From Pristionchus mayeri (lineage: Eukaryota; Nematoda; Chromadorea; Rhabditida; Neodiplogasteridae), in the NCBI GenBank assembly GCA_036245805.1, contig BTRK01000004.1:35015541-35079540 (forward strand): DNA of 64,000 nucleotides, written 5' to 3'. The position numbers and the translations under genes were made by a program. How positions within the stretch are numbered: position 1 is the stretch's first letter; each line of letters starts with the position of its first letter. The notes under the pieces were generated by a model. That model was not told where the DNA came from. It was given only the letters and a program-made list of their open reading frames with translations, and searched no databases. Shown one piece after another: positions 34,498 to 44,383 of the stretch.

Positions 34498-34566
34498 CCT
34501 CGGCGGGAATCGAACCTGTCCCTTTCCCACTCTCGTTGTCGCCGCTCTACAGATCGAACTAGAAAG
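34498..34566 (-). tRNA. possible tRNA-like remnant
   Basis: On the reverse strand ATCTGTAGAGCGG resembles an A box and CAGGTTCGATTCCCG a B box at about the right distance, and the T loop is canonical. Stems pair poorly. It lies near the right end of the TTAA element. It may be a SINE fragment or coincidence. Confidence 0.3.
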
Positions 34567-34889
34567 AGGAGAAAGAGGTAGTGAGATAGTGTGCGCTGCG
34601 CAATCTTTTCGCAGCCATTTCCCTGAGCTATCAATTACAGTACCCGTGCGCGTATCTCCCTTGATCTTTGATCTCCGTTTTTCAAATTTTGGCTTTCTAT
34701 TGTCGTTCAAGGAATAAATCCGGATATATCTTTAGTAGACGAAGTTCATTTTCCCTTTCCTCCTCCTTTAAGCTTAGTGCTCCAAACCGCTCATATTTTA
34801 GAAACTCTTTTCAACTCTTCCTATGCATTCTGTCCTTCTTTAAGTTTTGTGTAAGTGTCATTTCAGTTGAATACACCAACTCGATTGAC

Positions 34890-35880
34890 AATCACATTGC
34901 ATCTACCATAGCGAATCAGAATGTGGTGATTTGTAGGGTTGACAATTCAAGGATCGTTTCGCTCATTTTTTGCTCATTAAATTGCCCGTAACTTAATAAA
35001 TAGCTGGTAAACATATGGAAGAGTTTGTTCCAATAATTTTAAAATCTTTTAAGGATCATTTTTCTTTTTTTAAACGTGTAAAATGGTTACGCCCTTCATC
35101 AATCCTTCCGGAAGAATGGCCGTTTTGAAATGACAATGCCCAAATTGGCCCATCCTTCCGGAAGGATTGAGGAAGGACGTAACCATTTTACACGTTTAAA
35201 AAAGAAAAATGATCCTTAAAAGATCCTGATCCTTTCAAATTATTGGAACAAACTCTTCCATATGTTTACCAGCTATTTATTAAGTTACGGGCAATTTAAT
35301 GAGCAAAAAAAGTGCGAAACGATCCTTGAATTGTCAACCCTAGTCATTTGTGCCAAGAACATCGATTTCTTCAACATGATCCAGGTACTGTAAATTTTCT
35401 CAAAGTGTCGTGTATACAATACGCCAATAGCAATAATTTCAGGTCAACATGTCCTAGAAAGTCGCCGACAACAAAACAATAAGGAGACCCTGCAGTCAAC
35501 ACTTCCCAAGTAATCCCACTCTTCCTCGCCAGATTGTTATTCTTCCGGTTTCGGATGCCTCTCGAGCAAGATTTCTTGTGTTTCTACACTATGTTCAGAC
35601 TATTTGAAGGTAGGCAAGATGATCACTCGTGTCAAATTAATTCGACATCAATAAGAGCTTCAACAGAATCCATACGTGCGATCTCAAACTGAGATATCTG
35701 AACGTAGGCTCTTCGGTACTTGCTCATTCACTGTTCGCATCTGACAAGAATCCATTCAGGTACAAGAAAGTCGACACGATGACGTTTTACTGGAATGGGA
35801 TAAATGGGATAACTTCTTTCGAGCCGGAATGAGTCTCCTCAGAAAGAGCCCCCGAGATGAAGAACAATCGCTAGATCGTT
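34890..35880 (+). pseudogene. vitellogenin relic (exons 4-5), split by MITE
   Basis: Flanks of the MITE join into an exon ending CTTCAACATGATCCAG plus donor GTACTG, equal to the end of exon 4 of the intact gene. TTTCAGGTCAACATGTCC at about 35440 equals the start of exon 5. The rest is too diverged to place. Confidence 0.55.
34936..35340. mobile_element. 405-bp palindromic TA-flanked MITE
   Basis: Arms starting GGGTTGACAATTCAAGGATC are inverted over about 170 bp each, with a short centre holding TCCTTCCGGAAG motifs; TA flanks both ends. No coding capacity. It interrupts a relic of vitellogenin exon 4: the joined flanks match the uninterrupted copy at 36450-36510 (CAGAA...TTTGTGCCAAGA-CATCGATT-CTTCAACATGATCCAG), which corresponds to NIKRVYINMLQ in the intact gene. 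Confidence 0.85.
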
Positions 35881-36444
35881 CACGTTTCATAAAGTTATTC
35901 ATTGAAAGGAAAATGATTTTCAATTTCTGATGTACCTGTTACTTTTTTTTCTGGTACATTTTTATTATATTATTATCGTTCGATGAACAGTCCACCTGTC
36001 TCAGAGCCTTTGCGATCGGAAAAAATATGTAGCATACAAGCACATCTGGATAAATTGCTATTTACGTTTTTTGACTCGGAAAATATGGTTGAGTAAATGA
36101 TAATTCGTTTCCATCAGATTTTCTTCAAACTCTCCTCACAATCTTTGTCAGTAATGATGATTTGGAAGAGAGTGCCCTTTGCACGAAGGCAAAAAAGAAG
36201 ACGAGAGCGTCTACAGAAAGTGGAAAGAGAGGAGAAGAGAAGTGAGCGAGCGATAGCTCACCCTCTATCGATTTCGCCATTGAAAGGGAAGAGCTTACTC
36301 TTGAACACTAAATCATTTACGTGATATATCCTCTTAGCCTGTGTTTCGTTACCCTTCCTCTTTTTCCTCCTTCGGCAAGCTACTGTTCCTATTCAATGAC
36401 TTATTGCAGTTGCATACGCCAACTCGATTAACTATCGTATCTAC

Positions 36445-37150
36445 CATCTGTCAATCAGAAACTGGTCTTTTGTGCCAAGACCATCGATTACTTCAACATG
36501 ATCCAGGTATACGAAACTAACTCGAGCTAAAGAGCTCTCTTGTAATACGCTATTTTAATAAAAATTATTTCAGGTGAACCTATCCTAGAAAATCACCGGC
36601 GACAGATCGAGAGAGAGGCCTATATTCACAGCTCAAGAGGTACTCTACTTTTCGGGTAGGGATGGTTTGGCAAAAATGCTTCCTTCATTATGCGTACCAT
36701 TTCACCTGTCAGACTGGCGAGAGAGCACGCAGAATGAAGAGACAAATTCTTACGAAGCCACCCCTACTCTCGATGGAATTCCCCGTCATCCCCCCATTCA
36801 GGAACCACCAGAATGTCACGAAGTCGGCTACGATGTGATTTCAAATGGATAAGTCCTTACAAGAGACGTTAGGTGAAAAAGAATGTGGGCAAGTACTCTC
36901 GTGCCGTGGGCGCAGCAACAACATTCATATCCGAGAAAAGCGCACGTCTACATCGAGGTTGAACTACGAACCATAGCGTATTTGCCCATCGTCAACTTCT
37001 GCATTAAGGGAACGTCCTCTCGATTTTGAGCGTTTTCGAGCGAACTGAGCCAATGATGCTATGTCACTTCATAGTCAGAGACAAATACAGGAAGAATGAC
37101 GTTTCTCGTGGCCATCAGGGAGAGAGAGTGAGAATTTTCACTCCAAGGCC
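36445..37150 (+). pseudogene. last vitellogenin relic of the array
   Basis: TGCCAAGACCATCGATTACTTCAACATGATCCAG with donor GTATAC equals the exon 4 end; TTTCAGGTGAACCTATCC at about 36570 equals the exon 5 start. A small palindrome of the GAGAGAGTGTG family follows (36682-36745), as in intron 5 of the intact gene. Near 36940, GCGCACGTCTACATCGAGGT resembles the PRVYVET region of exon 6. All frames are broken. Confidence 0.55.
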
Positions 37151-37671
37151 ATGCACAGGAAAAAATTGAAAATCTTAATATTATTGCTCGTAAGTTATGA
37201 TAAAGAATCTAATTCACATCTGATATGTTGAACTACGAACATCTGGAATTTCCAGTAATCATAAATTATAATGGGACGACTCAATACAAAAGGTGAACAT
37301 AAAAATATTCATTGAGGAATTACTTGTCTCCATTTGTGAAAAAGCTTCTATACAAAATATATTAATTTTAAAAAAATTACAATTTTAATTAATCAATTCA
37401 CAATAGCTAATTCTGAGCTCAAGTCGTGGTGTGCCTCTCGAGTGCAACAGATTTTCCGTTGTTTGCCCGCGCTCCGCGCTTTCTCGTTTCGCAACTGTTT
37501 TGGCCTGTTTTGCCTTCTGAAGTGGATCGTTACCTCTAAATTAGTGTCAGTTCTCTCGCCCATGAAGGATTGAGTAGATAGTGATGATATTTTAACTGCA
37601 TTGGCGTCTTCCTTACAAGATTTAACGATATTTACATGGAAGAATTGATTACAGATCGGGTCGGCAGCGAA
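37151..37671. other. intergenic boundary between array and housekeeping genes
   Basis: AT-rich for the first ~230 bp, then ordinary sequence. GATTACAG about 20 bp before the ATG of the next gene is a plausible trans-splice acceptor. A 143-aa minus-strand open frame overlapping the next gene's first exon has no recognisable features and is not annotated. Confidence 0.4.
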
Positions 37672-40600
37672 ATGGCGGGTGCGGGAGGAGAGTTGCTTAT
37701 CGTCGAACACGTCAAGTACCGAACTTCCGATGCCGGAAAGTCGCCCATTGGCGCGCTCTACATTTTCAAGTGAGGATTTCTCCTTTTGGTATCGTGGTTG
37801 TTGTTTATTTCGGACTACTTGCAAACGTGCTGGTTCTCATTCGCAACTTGTCGGGGTTTTTTTTACCAGTTGTAGTTTCAAGAGTATATTTTAAAGTGAG
37901 TACGTGGAATGGCGAGACGCGAACAGCCCGAACCGACACAAGATCTCCTTCGGCGACATCAAAGGTTTATTGCATGCGCTATTTTCCTAGTTCTAAAGTC
38001 TTTTTGCTACTCATTCAAACCTGTTAATATGTTCTGAATCTTGTTGTACGCAATTAATTTAAAGTGTTTTCTAAATAGGCTTTTTTCCAGGACAGAAAGT
38101 GTCGCCGCCGCACAAGCCGAAGGTGCAGCTGCAGATTTGTATGCAAGACGATGGGCAGGTGCCATTTTCATACTTTCATTTGCAGAGATTAATCCCTTAT
38201 AAAATAATCAAATTCGGTTGATGTTGTGGAATGTGCGCCTATAAATTGAAAGATGTGGTTATGAATCCGTGAACCTCTGTTTTCATCCAAGTCCAATGAT
38301 ACAATACCGTATTCCAGTCGACCTTCGTATTCCTCCGGCCGAATTCGACCAAAGAGCAGCAGGTGGCAGACAGAGACACCTTCAAGGAGACCCTCCAGCA
38401 AGCACTCGTCGCCCATAGACAGAGGGTGCAGCAGGTATTATTTACTTCCCCGATCTTAAGGTATTAGGTTTGAATTTCCTCCCGACTGATCGTTGTTTCA
38501 CAAAAAAAAGGTTCAACGGGCTTTTGAATGAATGTTCCATGCTCATGTTGCGTATGGTCGTCTTTTCCCGAGTTGCACCCCTTGTACCTAGTCTCGTAGA
38601 GGCTCTACTGAAACAGTATTGGACTAGGATGTTATACTAATACTTAAAATTATAAATATATTTCATGAAAATCCCTTGTAGATGACTAGATCGGCGGAGT
38701 CTGGTTCGCGAGACGCAGAGATGGTCGAGAAGAGGAAGATTCTGCAGCAGAACAAGCAGCTCGAGGATCTGTTAGTCGCATTTTTAATGAACTAAATTAC
38801 TAATTAACTGTTTTTGTTATTGCTGATGCGATATTTGCCATTGGAGATGTTGTTGAACTTGGCGAATTTACGCTTCATCATTAGTAAAACACGAATCAAT
38901 CCGTTTTGTTAGCGTTATGCTAAAAATATGTTACCATAGGTTATCATGTTTCTATGGAAAAGTAAGTGATGTTGCGCCCCACAGTCGCAAGAATAGAAGG
39001 GTCTGTTTTGCGGTGTAATGATTGCATGCTTGCCGCTTTGTTTAGATACCAGCATCTCGTAATGTCGAAGTTGCTCACGCCACAGGACTTCTGGACGGAC
39101 TACTACAAGACGGTCAGTTGTTATTCCTGTGAGCAGAAAGGGGTTTCTATGTCGGTAGTCCAATGTTTCAACTGTTGATGTATAGTGCAAAGTGATACCG
39201 ATAATGATTTGCCTGGGGACACGGTGTTAGATAAATATATAGTCTCACTTTAGTCAATAGTTTGTAGTCGCAATTTTTACCTTTAAACGTAACACATATT
39301 CTTCTGCTGATAATTCTCCTATACATCACGGAAAATTAATGCACAATCGGACAGACAACTACATTTGTTAATAGCAATGGCTATCAAATCGAATCGATCA
39401 CTAATCCCCCTTGCAGACGGGTAAATCGGAGGATCGCACGGGGATGACGGGCGCCTTCCTCGCCAACATAGCCCAGGCGGACACGAACGGTCTCAAACTG
39501 AACCTCAACACGAACATCATCCAGAACATCTTCGCCACTTATCCCATGGGTTAGTTGATGTGCAGTGGTTGAGGTTCATTAGGATTATGCCAGGACTTTG
39601 ATCGTTCGGGCACGAATATTCGAATTTAATTAAAGAAATTTGAGTGAGTAATTACACCAATGATGAGATCACTGATTTTGAGAGATTGGTGAAACAAAAA
39701 TGTGGCCTGACCAACTCCTTGCAGTGGAGCGCAAGCATCTCGAGTTGGTTCCTCACGAGATGACAGAGGAGGAATTCTGGGTGAAGTTCGCCACCTCACA
39801 CTACTTCCATAGGGAACGAGAGGTACGGTAGAAGTTTTATGTTAAAAGATGACGAATCGGAACTTCACTAGCTTGTCTGGAAATGTACTGGAAAAAAATG
39901 AGTCGTTGAAGCTCGAAATTGTATGACAGATCAGCTGGGTATTGCATCTTATTGTTATAATTTTCCGGGCTAGATGAAGCAGAGCATCCAATACGGGACG
40001 ACATTTTGAATCATATCTGAAACACGAATCTAACAGGTTCTTCCGAACCCTGACGATCCCTTCGCTGACTGCGTCAAGGCCGATGAGGAAGGTACGGTAT
40101 TTGAAGGAATTACGACTGTACTTACCCGATTCTTGGCTCGCTATTGAACCAGGAGATTAAAAGCTCCAGAGTGGTTATATCATTTTTCCGTGAAGGTTAA
40201 CTGTGGCATCTGATGGGTTCTCAGCATCAGTAGATTTGCTGATTCAGAAATATCGAAGCTCGTGAGCGGAGGAGCTAAGAGGAAGCGACTCAACTTTGAG
40301 TACCTCTCGGATAATGTCGTCAGCGAGATCAACGGGGTTCGTTTGAATATTCTACCATTGCTATTTAAATTCATTTAAGTTTCTCCTTCGGGCAATTACT
40401 CGATTAGTTATTAGCCCAAGGACTATTGAATTATTGCCTGTCCGGGGCGTGAAACAACCGGGTTGAATTCAGAGGATATTTTGAAATTTTTTTTATCCTC
40501 CAACCAGATGCTCGATTAACTTTCCACCCAATTGTGATTCACTTATTCACCATCTGGTTCGAGAAACAACGGGGTTGGATTGACTATTCTAAAATTATTA

Positions 40601-43600
40601 TTTGAATGATCCATTTTTGCTGCATTGCTTAGCTACTCGATTAATTGTAGGTCCAATCGTAATTGTCTTGTTCCCAGTCCGATACTTGAAACAAAGGGGT
40701 TGAATTCAAAGGAGATTGTGAATTAATTAATTAATTAATTAATTTGCAGGCGCAGCGTGGCGAGAAGACGAACACAGTGAGCAACAAGGAGAAGCAGCGA
40801 GCGACGTTGATTAGGAGGTCAGGAGGAGGGGAGAGTGATATTTGATCTTTAATCTTTGATCTTTGTCCTTCTTTCAAGCTAGAATTAGTGTTTTTGTTGT
40901 AAAACATTTATTGGATCATTATTGGTTGCCCAGATTCTTTCTTTCATTTGGCTCCCTCTTGTAGCGCGAATGCTATGGGTGGATGAAACCATTCTTGCTC
41001 GTGATTCTACGGATTCCCCAGGTGCAACTACCTCTCGGAGCGCATTCTGCAGACGCAGCAGTCGACTTCTGCAGCAGCTGCAGCTGCATCCTCATCCAGC
41101 ACGACCAGTGCGACCGGTGAGAGGAATTTTTATAATTTTATCCCGGGCAGTGCGCTCTTATCGCCTGTGACAATTCAAGAGAATGGTGAGGAAAGTGTGA
41201 AACATGTTGGTTGTTCGTTTGGCAACGGCATTGAATTAAATTCTTTGAGTATATGAATTGAATGTGAAACATGAATGGTGTTGCTAGTAATATTTTATGC
41301 ATTTGTATCAAATTTTTCAATTCCAATATGTATGATGGGATCAAATTATGGAAGTGAACTGTATTTGTAGGCGCGCCAGTCACGAACGGCACTTCGAACG
41401 GGGCTGCAAATGGAGAGGCGGCAAAGAGCAATGGAGGAGGGTACGCTGTGTTGCATGTGAGTTGGTGAATCGTTGTTTTGGAGATAATGCTTTACGTAAG
41501 AGAAACAACTAGATGTAGGCGGTTTTCGTATATTTGTGTTTCAGATTTTTCGCATAAAGTTTATTCTTTCGCAACGCCCAGTAGTAAAAATAGGAATTCT
41601 TTTGCTAATTACAGCGCTGGATGGGTGACGCAGAGGATGCGATGGAGTCGGCCGAGTTGGCAGAGGAAGAGACGGAACTGCAGCTGCAGCCGATCAAGGT
41701 CGCAGATGGAACCAGGTACGGTAGTGCAAATATTGTGGGTATTAGAGGATGTGAATAATTGTTAGAACTGGAAACAGTGGTGGAAAAGTAGGTAAAACGC
41801 GACCTAACATGCCCAGATTTTTGGGGTCGGAGTGAGAAACATACCCATGCCAGGCCGACTCGAAAGAGCAGTGCAAGCGCGAGGGAAAGAGTATGGACTT
41901 AGTAAAGAATAAGTATTCTATGGAATGGGAAAATAAACCACTCGAGAGTGCACGCTATGGCACACCACGAATATTTAACTCGATTTTATCGCATAGGCAA
42001 TCCTTTGGGCATGTTTTGTGAAGCTCCCCATTAATATTTTTAAAATCGCAAGGCAGGAAAATGAAGCCTGAACATTCCGGATGGTGATATAACTAATAAA
42101 GTAAATTATGAACATGACCTTTAAAAACATGACCTTATAAGGTGAAGTCGCAGGTACGTCGTGCACACGTCGTGTTTTTTGCAATAATTGTTTATGTGAT
42201 TGAATGAGTGGATAAAAATTGCTCAAAACATGTTTTTTTAATGTATTTTTGAACACGCTTTTTCTAATGAATACAATAACGTGGCATAATTAGTTTAAAA
42301 ACTTGCCCAAAACATGCCCATTTTTTTTCCAAAATGGCCCAAACATGCCCAGATTTTTCGATTTTCCCTACCTACCTTTTCCACCACTGACTGGAAATCG
42401 ACTCAATATTACAATGTTCGGTATTTTCGTATATTAGGATAGTGCTGAAACTAAGATCTGGCATGAAACTCCTTTTCGTTCTGCATGTTTTCAAAGGTAC
42501 GTGTGAAGTAGTATTACTGGCGATCTTTCATTATGAATATTATGAAGTACGTGAAACCGTAATGTGACGAGTACCCGTTGCAGTCTGGCCGTCTCCGAAT
42601 TCGCCCCCGATGATGCTGCCCGATTCCGATCCATCGTCAACGACTTCCTCGATGACGTCACTGAGATGGTACGGTAGCTGCCGGTTACTGTATCTGACTT
42701 TTGAAAGTATTTTAGTGGTATTACTGTTGTGGCTACAGTAATCTTTTTTTCTGTGCAGGACATCCTGGATCCCTCGGACGACTGGCTCGAATCGCCCTCG
42801 ACTTCAGCGTCGAATGGTGGGAATCTGATGTTGGAAAAATGGACTGGATTAATTATACGGAGCAAAGAATAACTAGTAGCAAATGGGAAACATGAATGTG
42901 GATAGAATTTTTTATGAAGAAATTTGGCTTCGATTGCATTGCTTGTTGTGAGTAGGACTTCGTAGTGAACGTGAAACACACTTGTTACTGGTTCACCCAA
43001 TATTTTTTTTTAAATTTACTTCTTATAATCAACAGAAACTAATTACAGGAAACCGATTTGCTAATGAGAATGCGAACAAAAAATAAATCATCATTTTGGC
43101 AGGAGTCTCAAACGGAGTGCACTCTGAAGACGGAAGGCGGGCAGCCCCCCTCGATCCCGCCACCCAATGGGGACAACTCACGCCCTACGTCGGAGAGATA
43201 CGAGTGGTGCACGATGCGGTGAGTGGAGTGCAGTTGGTAGGGCGAGGAATGGGAAACGGCGGAATGTGGAGACGCACCACGAATATAGAAGTAGTTGTGG
43301 GAAAAGGTGGATTTTAGTTTTTAGTTTTAGAGAGCAAAATGATTAAGGTGAACGAGCTGGTGAAGCACTTCTGGACGTGCTTCCCTCCGAAAACGCCCGA
43401 GTTGGAGCAGAAGGTGATTCATATTGATGTTTTACTTGTACTTTCTCGATCGGCTGTGATCATTGGTCAACTAAATGTAAGATGGCAATGCAAAGGAAAG
43501 GGGTAGTTAGTGATTATATGTAGGAGTCGTATGCTTAGTGATAATACATCAAATATTTCTTGCAGATCGAGCGAATGGAGCAGACCCTGAAGAAGTACGA

Positions 43601-43869
43601 AGAGACCGCACTGGCTGAGGCTGAGCAGAGATTCGGAGTCGACGCGGTGGGTTTTGTTGTTGTCGTTATTGTCTTTATTTTGGTAGTACCATGTCTGCGA
43701 GAGCGATTGCTATGCTACGATTGCAGTTGAATTATGGTTATTGTGAAACATGGATGATTCAGGTGAAATCTGAGAGAAATGTAACTCATTTCAGTTCTTG
43801 CACCCTCGTGATATGATCCGTCGTGTGCACGAGAGATACACACTGTATCTGTCGAAGAAGAAGAAGTAA
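37672..43869 (+). CDS. GTF2H1: TFIIH core subunit 1 (p62/Tfb1)
   Basis: Twenty exons join in phase: 37672-37769, 37897-37964, 38091-38158, 38318-38434, 38682-38770, 39046-39112, 39417-39549, 39725-39822, 40037-40091, 40248-40336, 40750-40817, 41022-41116, 41371-41456, 41615-41715, 42584-42668, 42759-42816, 43103-43218, 43333-43413, 43566-43646 and 43795-43869; 575 residues (human 548). The N-terminal ~110 residues are the PH-like domain ([30 protein letters not shown]). BSD domain 1 ends FWTDYYKT (~169) and BSD domain 2 ends [16 protein letters not shown] (~246). The C-terminus holds the helices that pack on other TFIIH subunits. p62 is a core subunit needed in the nucleus for RNA polymerase II initiation and nucleotide-excision repair; its PH domain binds TFIIE and XPC. 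Intron 14 contains a 615-bp hAT MITE and intron 10 a tandem repeat. Confidence 0.93.
40398..40745 (+). repeat. diverged ~115-bp tandem repeat in p62 intron 10
   Basis: Three units start ACTCGATTA, GCTCGATTA and ACTCGATTA (about 40400, 40511, 40636). Each contains CCCAA-x-AATTG, a GTCCG or CTGGTTCG-like segment, GAAACAA-GGGTTG and AATTCA. Copies are about 70-80% alike. A short (TTAA/AATT)n run follows just before the acceptor. Confidence 0.65.
41775..42389. mobile_element. 615-bp hAT-type non-autonomous element
   Basis: Ends CAGTGGTGGAAAAG are inverted, and the sub-terminal AACATGCCCAGATTTTT is also inverted. A perfect 8-bp duplication ACTGGAAA lies at 41767-41774 and 42390-42397. No transposase. 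It sits in intron 14 of the p62 gene and makes up most of it. Sub-terminal repeats of a short motif are typical transposase-binding sites of hAT elements. Confidence 0.88.
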
Positions 43870-44383
43870 TCGACTACCGTATCCCAGGAAAAATACCGTA
43901 CCCACACGGTCATAATGAATCGACAATTGATTGTCTAGGACCCGTTTCACGCCGTAGAACGATAGGTAAATTATTCATGTTGCTAGAGTCATGAGTGAAT
44001 TGATAGTAAAATATTCGCATATATCATTATGCTTTACAACGAGTTTTGTTTCATTATTTTGAACGCATCTGACTTCCATCAGCACCCTTTCTAAGTATTT
44101 CGTTGTGACAGATTCTCCCGTGTTTTTTTTAATTCTCCGTTGACCATTGACTCCTTACATGTCTTTGCAGTAATTAAAATCCGTGTTTCCGAAATTTTCA
44201 GATGTTTTGATAGAATACAGTAGTAAAATTACGTTTAAATGTTCTTTTCACTATGTCACGAGTTGCCACACCAATTACTTATAAATTGTTTTATGAATGA
44301 GCTTGTCGAGGTCGTGCAAGGGTAGAATGTCCAAATCCCTATTTCCACAAACTACAGTATCTCGTGGCTACAGTAATCTCCAG
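43870..44383. other. intergenic spacer p62 - seryl-tRNA synthetase
   Basis: About 510 bp without a gene. It holds TACCGTA motifs and an AT-rich 3' region, but no canonical AATAAA could be pinned. It ends TAATCTCCAG directly before the next ATG, an acceptor fit for trans-splicing. The spacing is longer than in typical nematode operons, so co-transcription is only possible. Confidence 0.4.

Larger units (their letters stand above)
31150..34767 (-). mobile_element. 3.6-kb TTAA transposon carrying THAP and P2X7-like genes (Kolobok- or piggyBac-like)
   Basis: A TTAA duplication (31146-31149 and 34768-34771) flanks ends AGGAGGATGAAAGCGAAA and AGGAGGAGGAAAGGGAAA (15 of 18 matching). Removing it rejoins a vitellogenin-array module. 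Inside, the minus strand encodes a P2X7 intracellular-domain-like protein (34115-33381), a broken THAP domain (33253-33015), a Pro/Ser-rich linker, a Cys-rich zinc-binding segment (about 32641-32366) and an acidic tail ending at 32139. THAP plus TTAA is typical of Kolobok elements. No DDE catalytic core was recognised, so the element may be non-autonomous or a rearranged composite. The + strand at 31740-31920 has two exon-like stretches (SAVITDDKKWAW..., NYVQRRPAKIMALP...) of unknown meaning. Confidence 0.75.
24560..36426 (+). repeat. right half of decayed vitellogenin array: seven repeat modules
   Basis: Modules of the same design as on the left lie at 24560-24808, 25445-25705, 26290-26492, 27340-27580, 29820-30067, 31035-31149 joined to 34768-34882 (split by the 3.6-kb element), and 36185-36426. 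The first begins about 50 bp past the intact gene's poly(A) signal. They keep GAGGGAACACTCACTCTC-type and TTGCAG-TTGCATACATCAACTC parts but are on average more diverged than those on the left, and the relic exons between them are also more diverged. Confidence 0.7.

Noticed and set aside
37393..37824. 143-aa minus-strand frame at the p62 start
   Set aside because: Overlaps the first p62 exon antisense, lacks domain features, and the p62 assignment is strong.
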